Of a stretch of 64,000 bases of DNA, positions 28,934 through 37,967 are shown in pieces. Below the pieces are notes generated by a model that was not told the DNA's origin, searched no databases, and was given only the letters and a program-made list of their open reading frames with translations. Source of the stretch: Phaeovulum molybdatiresistens. Its GTDB lineage: Bacteria; Pseudomonadota; Alphaproteobacteria; Rhodobacterales; Rhodobacteraceae. Every line of letters begins with the position of its first letter. Within the stretch, counting starts at the first letter, position 1. Location of the stretch: assembly GCF_023544865.1 (NCBI RefSeq), contig NZ_JAMJFX010000016.1, forward strand, positions 1 through 64,000, given 5' to 3'. The position numbers were made by a program, and so were the translations under genes.

Positions 28934-29557
28934 ATGAGCGACAGAGGCGGCATTTTCGCAGGCGACGATCCGTTTGCCATCGCGGCCAGCTGGCTGGCCG
29001 AGGCCGAGCGCGAAGAGATCAACGATCCCAATGCCATCGCGCTGGCGACGGTGGATGGGGACGGGCTGCCCAATGTGCGCATGGTGCTGCTGAAGGATAT
29101 CGAGCCGCTGGATGCGCCCTCGGGCGGGGCCTTCGTCTTTTATACCAATTACGGGTCAGCCAAGGGGCGCGAGATCGAGGCCGCTGGCAAGGCCGCCTTC
29201 GTGCTGCACTGGAAAAGCCTGCGTCGCCAGATCCGCGTGCGCGGTCTGACCAGCCGCGAGGCGGGGCCGCAGGCGGATGACTATTTCGCCTCGCGCAGCC
29301 TGAAAAGCCGGCTGGGGGCCTGGGCCTCGCGGCAAAGCGAGCCGTTGTCCTCGCGCATGGCGCTGATGGCCGAGGTCGCCCGCGTCACCGCCCAGCAGGG
29401 CACCGCGCCCACGCGTCCGCCCCATTGGGGCGGCATCCGCATCACGCCCCTGGAAATCGAGTTCTGGGCCGATGGCGCTTTTCGCCTGCACGACCGCTTC
29501 CGCTGGCGCCGTCCGGCGCCCGGTGCGGAGTGGGAAATTTTCCGCCTGAATCCGTAG
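28934..29557 (+). CDS. pdxH: pyridoxamine 5'-phosphate oxidase
   Basis: A 207-residue FMN enzyme that makes pyridoxal phosphate. Visible blocks: N-A-I-A-L-A-T-V-D near residue 35, [20 protein letters not shown] near residue 70, and the C-terminal R-F-R-W-R-R followed by F-R-L-N-P. The start at 28934 is supported by CAGGGAAAT upstream; the frame opens earlier without a ribosome site. Confidence 0.94.
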   Translation: MSDRGGIFAGDDPFAIAASWLAEAEREEINDPNAIALATVDGDGLPNVRMVLLKDIEPLDAPSGGAFVFYTNYGSAKGREIEAAGKAAFVLHWKSLRRQIRVRGLTSREAGPQADDYFASRSLKSRLGAWASRQSEPLSSRMALMAEVARVTAQQGTAPTRPPHWGGIRITPLEIEFWADGAFRLHDRFRWRRPAPGAEWEIFRLNP

Positions 29558-29581
29558 GTTCCGCAGGGTTTGTGGGCTGCG

Positions 29582-29597
29582 GTATGGAATTCCATAC
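29582..29597. promoter_or_regulatory. 16-bp perfect palindrome upstream of the cold-shock gene
   Basis: GTATGGAATTCCATAC reads the same on both strands and lies 76-91 bases before the cold-shock start, 25 bases after pdxH. It is in a short AT-richer stretch that should hold the promoter. It looks like a dimeric repressor site; no regulator is assigned. Confidence 0.5.
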
Positions 29598-29672
29598 TTT
29601 TGGACTTGAAACTATCCTTCTCATTGTGAGAGTTGAAAGGCCCGGACCAGAGGGGGGCAGGAAAGAGTGGGT

Positions 29673-30206
29673 ATGACGGACGATCAGACGGATTTGCGAC
29701 GGGTTGAAGGGCGTGTGAAGTGGTTCGACCCTGCGAAGGGTTTCGGCTTTATTCTGGACGCCGAGGGCGGGCCAGACATCCTGCTGCACGCCAATGTGTT
29801 GCGCAATTTCGGGCAGGGATCGGTTGCCGACAATGCTGGCATCACGGTCACGGTGCAAAAGACCCCGCGCGGCGCGCAGGCGGTCGAGGTGCTGGATATC
29901 CAGCCGCCCGAATCCGACCGCATGTCGCAGATCGAGGATCTGGGCGAGACCGACCCCGAGATGATCGCGGCCCTGCCGCTGGAATCGGCGCGGGTGAAAT
30001 GGTTCGACAAGGCCAAGGGATTCGGCTTTGCCAATGTCTTTGGCCGCCCCGAGGATGTGTTCATCCATATCGAGGTGCTGCGCCGGTCGGGTTTTGCCGA
30101 CTTGGGCCCGGGCGAGGCGGTCTGCCTGCGCGTGATCGACGGCAAGCGCGGGCGCATGGCGGCGCAGGTGCTGTCATGGGAAGCCGCGCTGCGCGCGGGC
30201 CGCTGA
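29673..30206 (+). CDS. double cold-shock domain protein
   Basis: A 177-residue protein with two cold-shock domains. The first (about 12-70) has V-K-W-F-D-P-A-K-G-F-G-F-I and I-L-L-H; the second (about 108-172) has V-K-W-F-D-K-A-K-G-F-G-F and V-F-I-H. Tandem CSD proteins are typical of alphaproteobacteria and bind single-stranded RNA or DNA. The ATG at 29673 follows AGGAAAGAG; a GTG two codons earlier is possible. The DUF192 gene follows at once. Confidence 0.9.
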   Translation: MTDDQTDLRRVEGRVKWFDPAKGFGFILDAEGGPDILLHANVLRNFGQGSVADNAGITVTVQKTPRGAQAVEVLDIQPPESDRMSQIEDLGETDPEMIAALPLESARVKWFDKAKGFGFANVFGRPEDVFIHIEVLRRSGFADLGPGEAVCLRVIDGKRGRMAAQVLSWEAALRAGR

Positions 30207-30211
30207 TCGGC

Positions 30212-30688
30212 ATGGGCCTGCGGCGGTTCGGCATCGTCCTGGGCCTGCTGGCGGGGCTTGCGGGCCCGGCTTCGGCTGCGGCCTGTCGCGACGATCTGGT
30301 GCTGATCCGCCATGACCGGGGCGAGGCGCGCTTTGCCGTTGAAATCGCCGATGATCCGGCCGAACGCGCGCAAGGATTGATGGGGCGTGAACGGATGCCT
30401 GCGGGGGCGGGGATGCTGTTCATCTATGACCGCCCCGAGCCTGTCGCCTTCTGGATGAAGAACACGCCCCTGCCGCTGGATCTTTTGTTCATCGATGAAA
30501 CGGGGCGGGTCGTGCATCTGCATGAAAACGCCGTGCCGTTCGATGAAACCCCGCTGCCGTCGGGGGCGCCGGTGCTGATGGTGCTGGAAATCAATGGCGG
30601 GCTGGCGCGCCGGATCGGCATCGCGCCGGGGGCGGTCATCGCCCATCCGCGCCTTGATCGCGCAATTGCGGCCTTTCCCTGCGACTGA
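30212..30688 (+). CDS. exported DUF192 family protein
   Basis: A 158-residue protein with a signal peptide (positive R-R, hydrophobic core, A-S-A-A-A near residue 22) and a DUF192 domain with the conserved blocks R-A-Q-G-L-M-G-R near residue 52 and F-W-M-K-N-T near residue 80. Function unknown; envelope location is inferred. The chosen ATG lies five bases after the cold-shock stop; an ATG at 30176 would overlap that gene and add a charged stretch before the signal peptide. Confidence 0.8.
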   Translation: MGLRRFGIVLGLLAGLAGPASAAACRDDLVLIRHDRGEARFAVEIADDPAERAQGLMGRERMPAGAGMLFIYDRPEPVAFWMKNTPLPLDLLFIDETGRVVHLHENAVPFDETPLPSGAPVLMVLEINGGLARRIGIAPGAVIAHPRLDRAIAAFPCD

Positions 30689-30729
30689 CCCCTTTTCCTT
30701 TGCGTCCCGGCCCGCTAGGAAGGGGGCGT

Positions 30730-30806
30730 CGGGGCGTAGCGCAGCCTGGTAGCGCGACGGTTTTGGGTACCGTAGGTCGGAAGTTCGAATCTTCTCGCCC
30801 CGACCA
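30730..30806 (+). tRNA. tRNA-Pro (anticodon UGG)
   Basis: A 77-base cloverleaf: acceptor stem CGGGGCG / CGCCCCG, D-arm with AGCCTGGTAGCG, anticodon stem ACGGT / ACCGT around loop TTTGGGT giving anticodon TGG, and a T-arm with GTTCGAATC. The 3' CCA is encoded. It lies 41 bases after the DUF192 gene. Confidence 0.96.
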
Positions 30807-30876
30807 ATCCCTCTTTTTCGCTTGAATCCGGATGCCCGGGCGCGCCTGCGCCGGGTTTGGCGTCTGTGCGTCCCGG

Positions 30877-30885
30877 ATATCCACA
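30877..30885 (+). promoter_or_regulatory. DnaA-box-like site 1
   Basis: ATATCCACA differs from the consensus TTATCCACA at one position. It overlaps the left edge of an NrdR-like box. Confidence 0.4.
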
Positions 30886-30896
30886 AGATATTGTGG
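30881..30896. promoter_or_regulatory. NrdR-like box 1
   Basis: CCACAAGATATTGTGG fits the NrdR consensus acaCwAtATaTwGtgt at 13 of 16 positions and is nearly palindromic. It lies about 400 bases before nrdJ, farther than usual for a repressor site of that gene. Confidence 0.6.
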
Positions 30897-30898
30897 GC

Positions 30899-30907
30899 TG
30901 TGGATGA
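30899..30907 (-). promoter_or_regulatory. DnaA-box-like site 2
   Basis: TGTGGATGA, reading TCATCCACA on the minus strand, seven of nine to TTATCCACA or better against alphaproteobacterial variants. Confidence 0.35.
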
Positions 30908-30997
30908 AATTCATCCAGATTGTCATCTTCGCGTCGCAAGGCCCAAGCAGACAAGGCAAAAGGCCCCGCCGGGGCGGGGGGCGGTGCGATGCCCTGC

Positions 30998-31006
30998 TGT
31001 GGATGA
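30998..31006 (-). promoter_or_regulatory. DnaA-box-like site 3
   Basis: The same 9-mer TGTGGATGA as site 2, 99 bases further on, same orientation. Confidence 0.35.
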
Positions 31007-31100
31007 ATCAAAAGGTTAACGCGACCCCCCGCAGCCCGCCCCGCGTCAACAGAAAAATCGCCCTCGCAATGGTGAAAACTTTGTTGACCGATGGCGCGTC

Positions 31101-31116
31101 CTACGCCACTTTGTGT
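31101..31116. promoter_or_regulatory. NrdR-like box 2a (degenerate)
   Basis: CTACGCCACTTTGTGT has a perfect right half (TTGTGT) and a weak left half. It lies exactly 31 bases before box 2b, the spacing seen for tandem NrdR boxes. Confidence 0.4.
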
Positions 31117-31131
31117 CCGTCAGCTGCGGCG

Positions 31132-31147
31132 CCACCAGATTTAGTGG
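31132..31147. promoter_or_regulatory. NrdR-like box 2b
   Basis: CCACCAGATTTAGTGG matches box 1 at 13 of 16 positions and the NrdR consensus at about 11. It ends 140 bases before the nrdJ start. Confidence 0.55.
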
Positions 31148-31287
31148 TCGCAGGCGGGACAAGACCGATCACCCCAGATGGCCGCACCGCTGCAACGGTG
31201 GCCTTCCTTCGCGGTTTTCCGCGGGGCCGGGTCTGTTTTGTCCACGTCACCGCGGCGCAAGGAACAGAACCGTAAGGGACAGGGCAC

Positions 31288-34200
31288 ATGAAGATCGAAC
31301 GCAAGTTCACCAAGGCCGCATCCGGCGCCTACGGCGAGATGGCCTTTACCACCACCGCCTCCGAGATCCGCAATCCCGACGGCAAGATCGTGTTCCGCAA
31401 TGAGAACGTCGAAGTGCCCGAAGGCTGGAGCCAGGTCGCCTCGGACGTTCTGGCGCAGAAATATTTCCGCAAGGCGGGGGTTCCGGCGGCGCTGAAGCGT
31501 GTCAAGGAAAAGGGTGTGCCCGAATTCCTGTGGCGGTCCGTCCCGGATGAGGCCGCGCTGGCCAAGCTGCCCGAGGATGAACGCTTCGTGGGCGAAACCT
31601 CGGCCAAGCAGGTGTTCGACCGTCTGGCCGGCGCCTGGGCCTATTGGGGCTGGAAGGGCGGCTATTTCACCACCGAGGCCGATGCCCGCGCCTATTACGA
31701 CGAAATGCGCTTCATGCTGGCCAACCAGATGGCCGCGCCGAATTCGCCGCAGTGGTTCAACACCGGCCTGCACTGGGCCTATGGCATCGACGGGCCGAGC
31801 CAAGGCCACTATTACGTCGACTTCCAGACCGGCAAGCTGACGAAATCCGCCAGCGCCTATGAACACCCCCAGCCGCATGCCTGCTTCATCCAGTCGGTCA
31901 AGGACGATCTGGTGGGCGACGGCGGCATCATGGACCTGTGGGTCCGTGAAGCGCGTCTGTTCAAATACGGGTCCGGCACGGGCACCAACTTCTCCAGCCT
32001 GCGCGGGGAAGGGGAAAAGCTGTCGGGTGGCGGCAAGTCCAGCGGTCTGATGGGGTTCCTGAAAATCGGTGACCGCGCCGCGGGCGCGATCAAGTCGGGC
32101 GGCACCACGCGTCGCGCGGCCAAGATGGTGATCTGCGACATGGATCACCCCGATGTCGAATCCTTCATCAACTGGAAGGTCATCGAGGAACAGAAGGTCG
32201 CCAGCCTGGTGGCCGGGTCCAAGATGCATGAGCGTGAGCTGAACAAGATCTTCGACGCGATCCGGGCCTGGGACGGCGCTGTGGCCGATGCCACCGACCC
32301 CGCCAAGAACGAGGCGTTGAAGGCCGCGATCAAATCGGCCAAGCGCGTGATGATCCCGGAAACCTATGTCAACCGTGTGCTGCAATACGCCCGCCAGGGC
32401 TATTCCAGCATCGAATTCCCCACCTATGACACCGATTGGGACAGCGAGGCCTATGTCTCGGTTTCGGGGCAGAATTCGAACAATTCGGTGCGCGTCACCA
32501 ATGCCTTCCTGCAGGCGGTCAAGGACGATGCCGACTGGGCGCTGATCCGGCGCACCGATGGCAAGGTTGCCAAGACCGTGAAGGCGCGCGAGCTGTGGGA
32601 TCAGGTGGGCCATGCCGCCTGGGCCTGCGCCGACCCGGGCATCCAGTTCCACGACACGGTGAACGAATGGCACACCTGCCCCGAGGACGGGCAGATCCGC
32701 GGCTCGAACCCGTGCTCGGAATACATGTTCCTGGATGACACGGCCTGCAACCTGGCCTCGATGAACCTGCTGACCTTCTACAAGAACGGCAATTTCGACG
32801 CCGAAGCCTATGTCCACGCCACCCGGCTGTGGACCGTGACGCTGGAAATCTCGGTCACGATGGCGCAGTTCCCCAGCCCCGAAATCGCGCAGCGGTCCTA
32901 TGATTTCCGCACGCTGGGTCTGGGCTATGCCAATATCGGCGGCCTGCTGATGACCATGGGCCTTGGCTATGACAGCGATGAGGGCCGGGCACTGTGCGGC
33001 GCGCTGACCGCGGTGATGACCGGGATCAGCTATGCCACCTCGGCGGAAATGGCCGCCGAACTGGGCGCCTTCCCGGGCTATGGCCGCAATGCGGCGCATA
33101 TGCTGCGCGTGATCCGCAACCACCGCAACGCCGCCTATGGCCGCGCCGATGGCTATGAGGGGCTTTCGGTTCTGCCGGTGCCGCTGGATCAGGTGAACTG
33201 CCCCGATCCGACGCTGGTCGCGCTGGCCAAAACCGCCTGGGATGAGGCGCTGGTGCTGGGCGAAAAGCACGGCTACCGCAACGCGCAGGTGTCGGTGATC
33301 GCGCCCACGGGCACGATCGGCCTGGTGATGGATTGCGACACCACCGGGATCGAGCCCGATTTCGCCCTGGTCAAGTTCAAGAAGCTGGCCGGTGGCGGCT
33401 ATTTCAAGATCATCAACCGCTCGGTTCCCGCGGCGCTTGAATCGCTGGGCTATGGCTCGGCGCAGATCGAGGAAATCATCGCCTATGCGGTGGGTCACGC
33501 GTCCTTGGGCAACTGCCCCGGCATCAACCACACCGCGCTGATCGGCCACGGCTTTGGCCCGCGTGAGCTGGAAAAGATCGAAACCGCGCTGCCTTCGGCC
33601 TTCGACATTCGCTTTGTCTTCAACCAGTGGACGCTGGGCGAGGATTTCTGCACCAAGTCGCTAGGCATCCCGGCCGAAAAGCTGAACGATCCCACCTTCG
33701 ACATGCTGCGCCACCTGGGCTTCACCAAGGCCCAGATCGACGCCGCCAATGACCACGTTTGCGGCACGATGACGCTGGAAGGCGCGCCGTTCCTGAAGCC
33801 CGAACATTACAGCGTGTTCGATTGCGCCAATGCCTGCGGCAAGAAGGGCAAGCGCTACCTGTCGGTGGAAAGCCACATCCACATGATGGCGGCGGCGCAA
33901 AGCTTCATCTCGGGGGCGATTTCCAAGACGATCAACATGCCGAATTCGGCCACGATCGAGGAAACCCTGGCGGCCTATGAACTGTCCTGGAGCCTGGGGA
34001 TCAAGGCCAACGCGCTGTATCGTGACGGGTCCAAGCTGTCGCAGCCGCTGGCCTCGGCCCTGGTCGAGGATGACGAGGAGGCCGAAGAAATCCTGGCCAC
34101 CGGCAGCCAGCAGGAAAAGGCCGCCGTCCTGGCCGAAAAGATCGTCGAAAAGATCGTGGTCAAGGAAATCGTCCGCAGCCACCGCGAAAAACTGCCCGAA

Positions 34201-34977
34201 CGTCGCAAGGGCTATACCCAGAAGGCGGTCGTGGGCGGCCACAAGGTCTATCTGCGGACCGGCGAATACCGCGACGGCACGCTGGGCGAGATCTTCATCG
34301 ACATGCACAAGGAAGGCGCTGGCTTCCGGGCGATGATGAACAACTTTGCCATCGCCGTGTCGGTGGGCCTGCAATATGGCGTGCCGCTGGAGGAATTCGT
34401 CGACGCCTTCACCTTCACCAAGTTCGAACCCGCGGGCATGGTGCAGGGCAATGACAGCATCAAGAACGCGACCTCGATCCTGGACTACGTGTTCCGCGAA
34501 CTGGCGGTGTCCTATCTGGACCGCACCGATCTGGCCCATGTGAAGCCGCAGGGCGCCAGCTTCGACGATCTGGGCGGCGGCGCCGATGAGGGCAAGCGCA
34601 ACGTCGAGCCGGTCAGCGAAAGCGCCGCCTCGAAGTCGCTGGAAGTGCTGCGCCAGATTTCCTCGACCGGCTATCTGCGCAAGCGGCTGCCGCAGGAACT
34701 GGTGGTGCTGCAGGGCGGGGTCGGGGCGACCGCGCTGGCGGGCGCGGCTGATCCGGCGGTGGCGCTGGCGACCCTGGTGCCCGAAACCGCCATGGCCGCG
34801 GGGGCGGGGTCCACGACGGCGCTGTCCTCGGGCGTGGTGGCGATGGACGCGCGCACCAAGGCCAAGATGCAGGGCTATGAGGGCGAGGCCTGCGGCGAAT
34901 GCGGCAACTATACGCTGGTGCGCAACGGCACCTGCATGAAGTGCAACACCTGCGGCGCGACCAGCGGCTGCAGCTGA
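31288..34977 (+). CDS. nrdJ: vitamin B12-dependent (class II) ribonucleotide reductase
   Basis: A 1229-residue adenosylcobalamin-dependent enzyme making deoxyribonucleotides. The N-terminal half has the ribonucleotide reductase barrel with N-S-P-Q-W-F-N-T-G near residue 150, [10 protein letters not shown] near residue 230, and P-C-S-E-Y-M-F-L near residue 475. The C-terminus carries a cysteine cluster ([13 protein letters not shown]) like a thioredoxin-accepting or zinc site. The length is typical of the large NrdJ form in alphaproteobacteria. NrdR-like boxes upstream suggest repression when dATP/ATP is ample. A terminator follows. Confidence 0.96.
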   Translation: MKIERKFTKAASGAYGEMAFTTTASEIRNPDGKIVFRNENVEVPEGWSQVASDVLAQKYFRKAGVPAALKRVKEKGVPEFLWRSVPDEAALAKLPEDERFVGETSAKQVFDRLAGAWAYWGWKGGYFTTEADARAYYDEMRFMLANQMAAPNSPQWFNTGLHWAYGIDGPSQGHYYVDFQTGKLTKSASAYEHPQPHACFIQSVKDDLVGDGGIMDLWVREARLFKYGSGTGTNFSSLRGEGEKLSGGGKSSGLMGFLKIGDRAAGAIKSGGTTRRAAKMVICDMDHPDVESFINWKVIEEQKVASLVAGSKMHERELNKIFDAIRAWDGAVADATDPAKNEALKAAIKSAKRVMIPETYVNRVLQYARQGYSSIEFPTYDTDWDSEAYVSVSGQNSNNSVRVTNAFLQAVKDDADWALIRRTDGKVAKTVKARELWDQVGHAAWACADPGIQFHDTVNEWHTCPEDGQIRGSNPCSEYMFLDDTACNLASMNLLTFYKNGNFDAEAYVHATRLWTVTLEISVTMAQFPSPEIAQRSYDFRTLGLGYANIGGLLMTMGLGYDSDEGRALCGALTAVMTGISYATSAEMAAELGAFPGYGRNAAHMLRVIRNHRNAAYGRADGYEGLSVLPVPLDQVNCPDPTLVALAKTAWDEALVLGEKHGYRNAQVSVIAPTGTIGLVMDCDTTGIEPDFALVKFKKLAGGGYFKIINRSVPAALESLGYGSAQIEEIIAYAVGHASLGNCPGINHTALIGHGFGPRELEKIETALPSAFDIRFVFNQWTLGEDFCTKSLGIPAEKLNDPTFDMLRHLGFTKAQIDAANDHVCGTMTLEGAPFLKPEHYSVFDCANACGKKGKRYLSVESHIHMMAAAQSFISGAISKTINMPNSATIEETLAAYELSWSLGIKANALYRDGSKLSQPLASALVEDDEEAEEILATGSQQEKAAVLAEKIVEKIVVKEIVRSHREKLPERRKGYTQKAVVGGHKVYLRTGEYRDGTLGEIFIDMHKEGAGFRAMMNNFAIAVSVGLQYGVPLEEFVDAFTFTKFEPAGMVQGNDSIKNATSILDYVFRELAVSYLDRTDLAHVKPQGASFDDLGGGADEGKRNVEPVSESAASKSLEVLRQISSTGYLRKRLPQELVVLQGGVGATALAGAADPAVALATLVPETAMAAGAGSTTALSSGVVAMDARTKAKMQGYEGEACGECGNYTLVRNGTCMKCNTCGATSGCS

Positions 34978-34985
34978 CCGAAAAG

Positions 34986-35011
34986 GGCCCCGGGCAGTGA
35001 TGTCCGGGGCC
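34986..35011 (+). terminator. stem-loop after nrdJ
   Basis: Perfect 8-bp stem GGCCCCGG / CCGGGGCC with a 10-base loop, nine bases after the nrdJ stop, followed by TTGGCTT. The short T content suggests partial termination, letting some transcripts reach the small gene downstream. Confidence 0.6.
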
Positions 35012-35031
35012 TTGGCTTGAAAGGGCGGATG

Positions 35032-35283
35032 ATGGATCTGATCGTGGGCGACAAGCGGGTGGTGCCGGGTGCGATGCGCGCCATCCCCGGCGGTGTCGAG
35101 GTGGACCTGAGCGGGCCGGCGCTGTTGTCGCTGCTGGATGCCACCTTCGCGGGCCCGGCCTCGGTCGAGCTGTGGGACCGGGGCAGCGGCCCCCGCCCGA
35201 TGCGCGTGGCCGATATCCGCATGCAGGGCGCGCGCACCACCGTCACGCTGCTTGGCGCGGGCGGGGCCGCGCGGATGAACTGA
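35032..35283 (+). CDS. small conserved-looking hypothetical protein
   Basis: An 83-residue protein, not recognised. It has no signal or membrane segment; the sequence alternates short beta-like stretches (V-V-P-G-A-M-R-A-I-P-G-G-V-E-V, T-T-V-T-L-L-G). GAAAGGG lies six bases before the ATG at 35032, with an ATG one codon earlier as alternative. It follows nrdJ on the same strand after a stem-loop and has the third-position GC bias of its neighbours. Confidence 0.55.
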   Translation: MDLIVGDKRVVPGAMRAIPGGVEVDLSGPALLSLLDATFAGPASVELWDRGSGPRPMRVADIRMQGARTTVTLLGAGGAARMN

Positions 35284-35379
35284 GATCCGGGGCGGGTGCG
35301 CTCGCCCCAGACGTCGAGAAGGCCCAGGCGAAACCATAACACCTCGGGCGGTGAACCAAAGAGCCTGATCGACGAAACT

Positions 35380-35417
35380 GGCGGGGCGGCCCCTGGGCGC
35401 GCCCCGCCTTCTTGTTT
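35380..35417. terminator. stem-loop between the small gene and the XRE-type gene
   Basis: Stem GGCGGGGC / GCCCCGCC with a 13-base loop and a T-rich tail (TTCTTGTTT) on the plus strand, in a gap between convergent genes. Confidence 0.6.
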
Positions 35418-35430
35418 GTGGGGTTGGGCG

Positions 35431-36234
35431 TCAGTTCGGGTGGTCCTGCATCAGGTGGCGGGCAAACAGCGCGGGCACCTGATCCATCGGGCGATAGCCG
35501 GTTTCGCGCGCCAGCCGGATCAGCGGCGGATGCGGGGCCAGCAGATGTTCGGCCAGCACCCCCACCGCGCGCAGCTGCCCGGCCGAACGGTCGCGCGCCA
35601 GCGTGGCATAGCCCGCATGCAGCGTGCCAAAGCCGGCATGGCCTTGGCGCAGATAGGTGAAGCGGTGCAGCCGTTGCCCGCGCGGCATCGCCAGCGCCGC
35701 CACCCCATCCTCGGCGCGCATGACAAAGCCCTGCACCGGCACCACGGGCGGGCGGGCCATGTCGAAGGCATAGGGCGTCAGCTGCTGCGGCTCATAGCTT
35801 TTGATCAGCGTCAGCGGGCCTTCGCGCCAGACCCGCGCCAGCGACATCACCGCCCGGTCGGGCAGGGCAAAGGACCGTCGCCAGATCCTGAACAGCCCGC
35901 TGGGGAACATCGTCTCGGGGATCTGCAATTCCCCCGCCTCGGGGCGGCTGCGGTCCATCACGTTGGCCAGATGCTGATGAACCGACGGCGGCGGGATATC
36001 GTCGATCGGTTCCAGCAGGATGCGCGCATCGACCCCGAAATGGGTGCAGATGCGCTGCAACACATCGGGCCGGGGAAAGGCGCTGCCGTTCAGATAGCGC
36101 AGGAACTGGGTGCGGTTGATGCCCAGATCGCGGCACAGTTGCGACACCGATCCCGCCGGGGCCGCCAGACTTTGCAGGTTGCGCCCGAAGATGGCGCGGA
36201 TGTCCTGGGGCGAATGCGCTTTGGGTGCTGTCAT
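35431..36234 (-). CDS. XRE-type helix-turn-helix transcriptional regulator
   Basis: A 267-residue regulator. An N-terminal helix-turn-helix (about residues 15-75: V-S-Q-L-C-R-D-L-G-I-N-R-T-Q-F-L-R-Y-L-N) is followed by about 190 residues without a recognised motif, which may bind a ligand. It is divergent from an orphan frame across a 229-base AT-rich region. Target genes unknown. Confidence 0.75.
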   Translation of the reverse strand: MTAPKAHSPQDIRAIFGRNLQSLAAPAGSVSQLCRDLGINRTQFLRYLNGSAFPRPDVLQRICTHFGVDARILLEPIDDIPPPSVHQHLANVMDRSRPEAGELQIPETMFPSGLFRIWRRSFALPDRAVMSLARVWREGPLTLIKSYEPQQLTPYAFDMARPPVVPVQGFVMRAEDGVAALAMPRGQRLHRFTYLRQGHAGFGTLHAGYATLARDRSAGQLRAVGVLAEHLLAPHPPLIRLARETGYRPMDQVPALFARHLMQDHPN

Positions 36235-36463
36235 CGGGGCTAGGTTACCTTGGGTTTAATGAAGCTGTTACAAAACGTCCTAAGGTGGAATTGGATCATT
36301 TCGAAACTGTGTCAAGCCTGTCGCTGTTTGGCGACATCCTGTCGTTTAGATGTTAAGAAATCGTAAGTTGTTGACAATAAATAAACACTCAAAAAACGTC
36401 GCGGGCGTCCTATCTAAAGATCAAGTTGACGCAGCGGAATTTTTATCCGCAGCGAAAGGCGCG

Positions 36464-36760
36464 ATGTGGGGTAATGGTATGATGCAATGTGTTCTCGTTT
36501 GGCGGGATCGACCGGGTGAAACGGTGGTTGTGCGCAGTTCCGCCCTTGGCATCTTTGCGCAGACGCGTGGGGGGCGTCGCGCGCGGGCACTGCCGGACCC
36601 GCTGGTCCTGGCCCGGGCCGAGCTGCAGATTGCCCGTGCGGTGGTGCAGGCCTGCCATGTCGTGTCGATCGTGCGTCTGGCCGAAGGGGCGCTGCTGGCG
36701 GGCGCCGGGGCCGGGATGGCCGAGATCTCAGAACGGGAAGCCATAGTCGCCCACGATTGA
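36464..36760 (+). CDS. hypothetical protein, possible orphan gene
   Basis: A 98-residue frame, not recognised. Codon third positions are GC-rich from about 36480 on, and a GAAAGG lies four bases before the ATG at 36464; the same frame is open back to an ATG at 36350 but that part is AT-rich and looks like promoter sequence. Its 3' end overlaps the convergent HEPN-like gene by 33 bases, which weakens the call. Confidence 0.4.
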   Translation: MWGNGMMQCVLVWRDRPGETVVVRSSALGIFAQTRGGRRARALPDPLVLARAELQIARAVVQACHVVSIVRLAEGALLAGAGAGMAEISEREAIVAHD

Positions 36761-37249
36761 CCAGATTTCCGCATTGACCTGCTGCAATTCGCTCAGGGCC
36801 GCGTCGATTTCGGCCAGCGTGGCGCGGTCCAGCGTGCTGGCGGCGCCCATGCGGATGCTTTCGCGCCGGTCGGCGATCCGCATCAAGATGGCGCGCGGCG
36901 GGCCGCCTTCGGCATCGAAGGCATAGATGCAGTGGTTGAAGCGGTTGCGCAGCGCCGACAGCGTCTTCATCCGGGCGCTGACCGACAGGATGCGCGCCTG
37001 TGCTGCGGGCGGGATCGGGCAGGGGTCGCGCTTGGCCAGGCGTTCGACCAGATCCAGCCGCGCGCGCGTGGTGTTCAGCGTCAGAAACAGGATGACCGCG
37101 GTGTCCTTGTCGGTGCGCGCCAGCCCCGCGATCAGATGGATCAGCAGGCTTTCGGTATTGGTCCAGGCATAGTTCAGCTGGCCGATGCGCAGCAAAAAGG
37201 CGTCAAACCCCGGTGGGGGTGGGGCGGTGCCCGCCGCGGGATCAGCCAT
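36728..37249 (-). CDS. HEPN-like hypothetical protein
   Basis: A 173-residue, mostly helical protein. The stretch L-R-N-R-F-N-H-C near residue 103 fits the R-N-x-x-x-H signature of HEPN domains, many of which are RNases. No nucleotidyltransferase antitoxin partner is adjacent. Its ATG overlaps the end of the LuxR-type gene by eight bases, so the two are translationally coupled. Activity is inference from a short motif. Confidence 0.55.
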   Translation of the reverse strand: MADPAAGTAPPPPGFDAFLLRIGQLNYAWTNTESLLIHLIAGLARTDKDTAVILFLTLNTTRARLDLVERLAKRDPCPIPPAAQARILSVSARMKTLSALRNRFNHCIYAFDAEGGPPRAILMRIADRRESIRMGAASTLDRATLAEIDAALSELQQVNAEIWSIVGDYGFPF

Positions 37250-37967
37250 GATGCGCCCGGTGAAAGACCAGCGCGGCCTCGGTCCGGTTGTGGACGCCCA
37301 GTTTTGCGATGATCCGGTGGATATGCAGCTTGACCGTATGTTCCGACAGGTTCATCTGCAGCGCGATTGCCTTGTTTGCCTGCCCCAGTGACAGCATCTG
37401 CAGCACCTCGGTTTCGCGCGGGGTCAGGCCATAGCGGGTGCAGGGGTTATCCTGGGTCGCGGGTGGCGCGGTGGCGGGGCCGCCCTGTGCGCCCGCCCGC
37501 CCCATCAGATCGGGCGGAATGTAATGCCCGCCCGACAGCGCCATGCGCAGCACCGCCAGCCAGGTTTCCAGATTGAGGTTCATCGGCAGCAGGCTGATCG
37601 CCAGATCAAAGACCGCCTGACCCTGCGACCGGATCAGGTCCTGCGCGACGTCGCGGTGGGTATAGGCGATGATCAGGCCCGCATCATTCAGCATCGGGTG
37701 GCGATCGGTGCGGGCCACGATCAGCGGGTTGGCCTGGGATTCCTCGACGACAAGGGCGCAAAAGGGCTGTGGCGGCGGGTTGTCCAGCAGCGCGGCAAGG
37801 CTGGGCGCGCGGATCGGCTGCACCGGGCGCAGTTCGCTTTGCACAGTGCGCAGGACGGTATCGGGAAACTGGATGGCCGAACCCACGAAACACAGCGTGG
37901 CGGCCCCGGCGGCACAGTTTTCGGAAAGCGGGGACGGAAAATCATCCGTAAAAGCGGCGGCATTCAT
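37242..37967 (-). CDS. LuxR-type transcriptional regulator (CsgD-like layout)
   Basis: A 241-residue regulator. The C-terminal LuxR helix-turn-helix is clear (Y-G-L-T-P-R-E-T-E-V-L-Q-M-L near residue 177 to V-H-N-R-T-E-A near 228). The N-terminal 150 residues fit a receiver-like fold without an obvious phospho-acceptor block, a layout seen in CsgD, VpsT and similar biofilm regulators. It is divergent from the secretion operon at 38569 across 601 bases, so control of that operon is a reasonable inference. Confidence 0.8.
   Translation of the reverse strand: MNAAAFTDDFPSPLSENCAAGAATLCFVGSAIQFPDTVLRTVQSELRPVQPIRAPSLAALLDNPPPQPFCALVVEESQANPLIVARTDRHPMLNDAGLIIAYTHRDVAQDLIRSQGQAVFDLAISLLPMNLNLETWLAVLRMALSGGHYIPPDLMGRAGAQGGPATAPPATQDNPCTRYGLTPRETEVLQMLSLGQANKAIALQMNLSEHTVKLHIHRIIAKLGVHNRTEAALVFHRAHHG

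Larger units (their letters stand above)
30807..31287. other. 481-base gene-free leader region of nrdJ
   Basis: No convincing gene is present: the open frames here lack ribosome sites and family features. The region holds NrdR-like boxes, three DnaA-box-like 9-mers, an inverted repeat TGGATGAAATTCATCCA at 30901-30917, and a GC-rich stem (GGCCCCGCCGGGGC near 30962). I searched it by eye for a cobalamin riboswitch, which would make sense for a B12-dependent enzyme, and did not find a convincing B12 box. Confidence 0.7.

Noticed and set aside
30832..31275. Small gene between tRNA-Pro and nrdJ
   Set aside because: The open frame has no ribosome site and no recognisable features, and it overlaps several operator-like sites.
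30807..31287. Cobalamin riboswitch before nrdJ
   Set aside because: Expected for a B12-related gene, but no convincing B12 box or the surrounding conserved helices were found by eye. A covariance-model search would settle it.
31141..33549. 802-codon open frame on the minus strand
   Set aside because: Antisense to nrdJ, whose conserved blocks run through the whole stretch.
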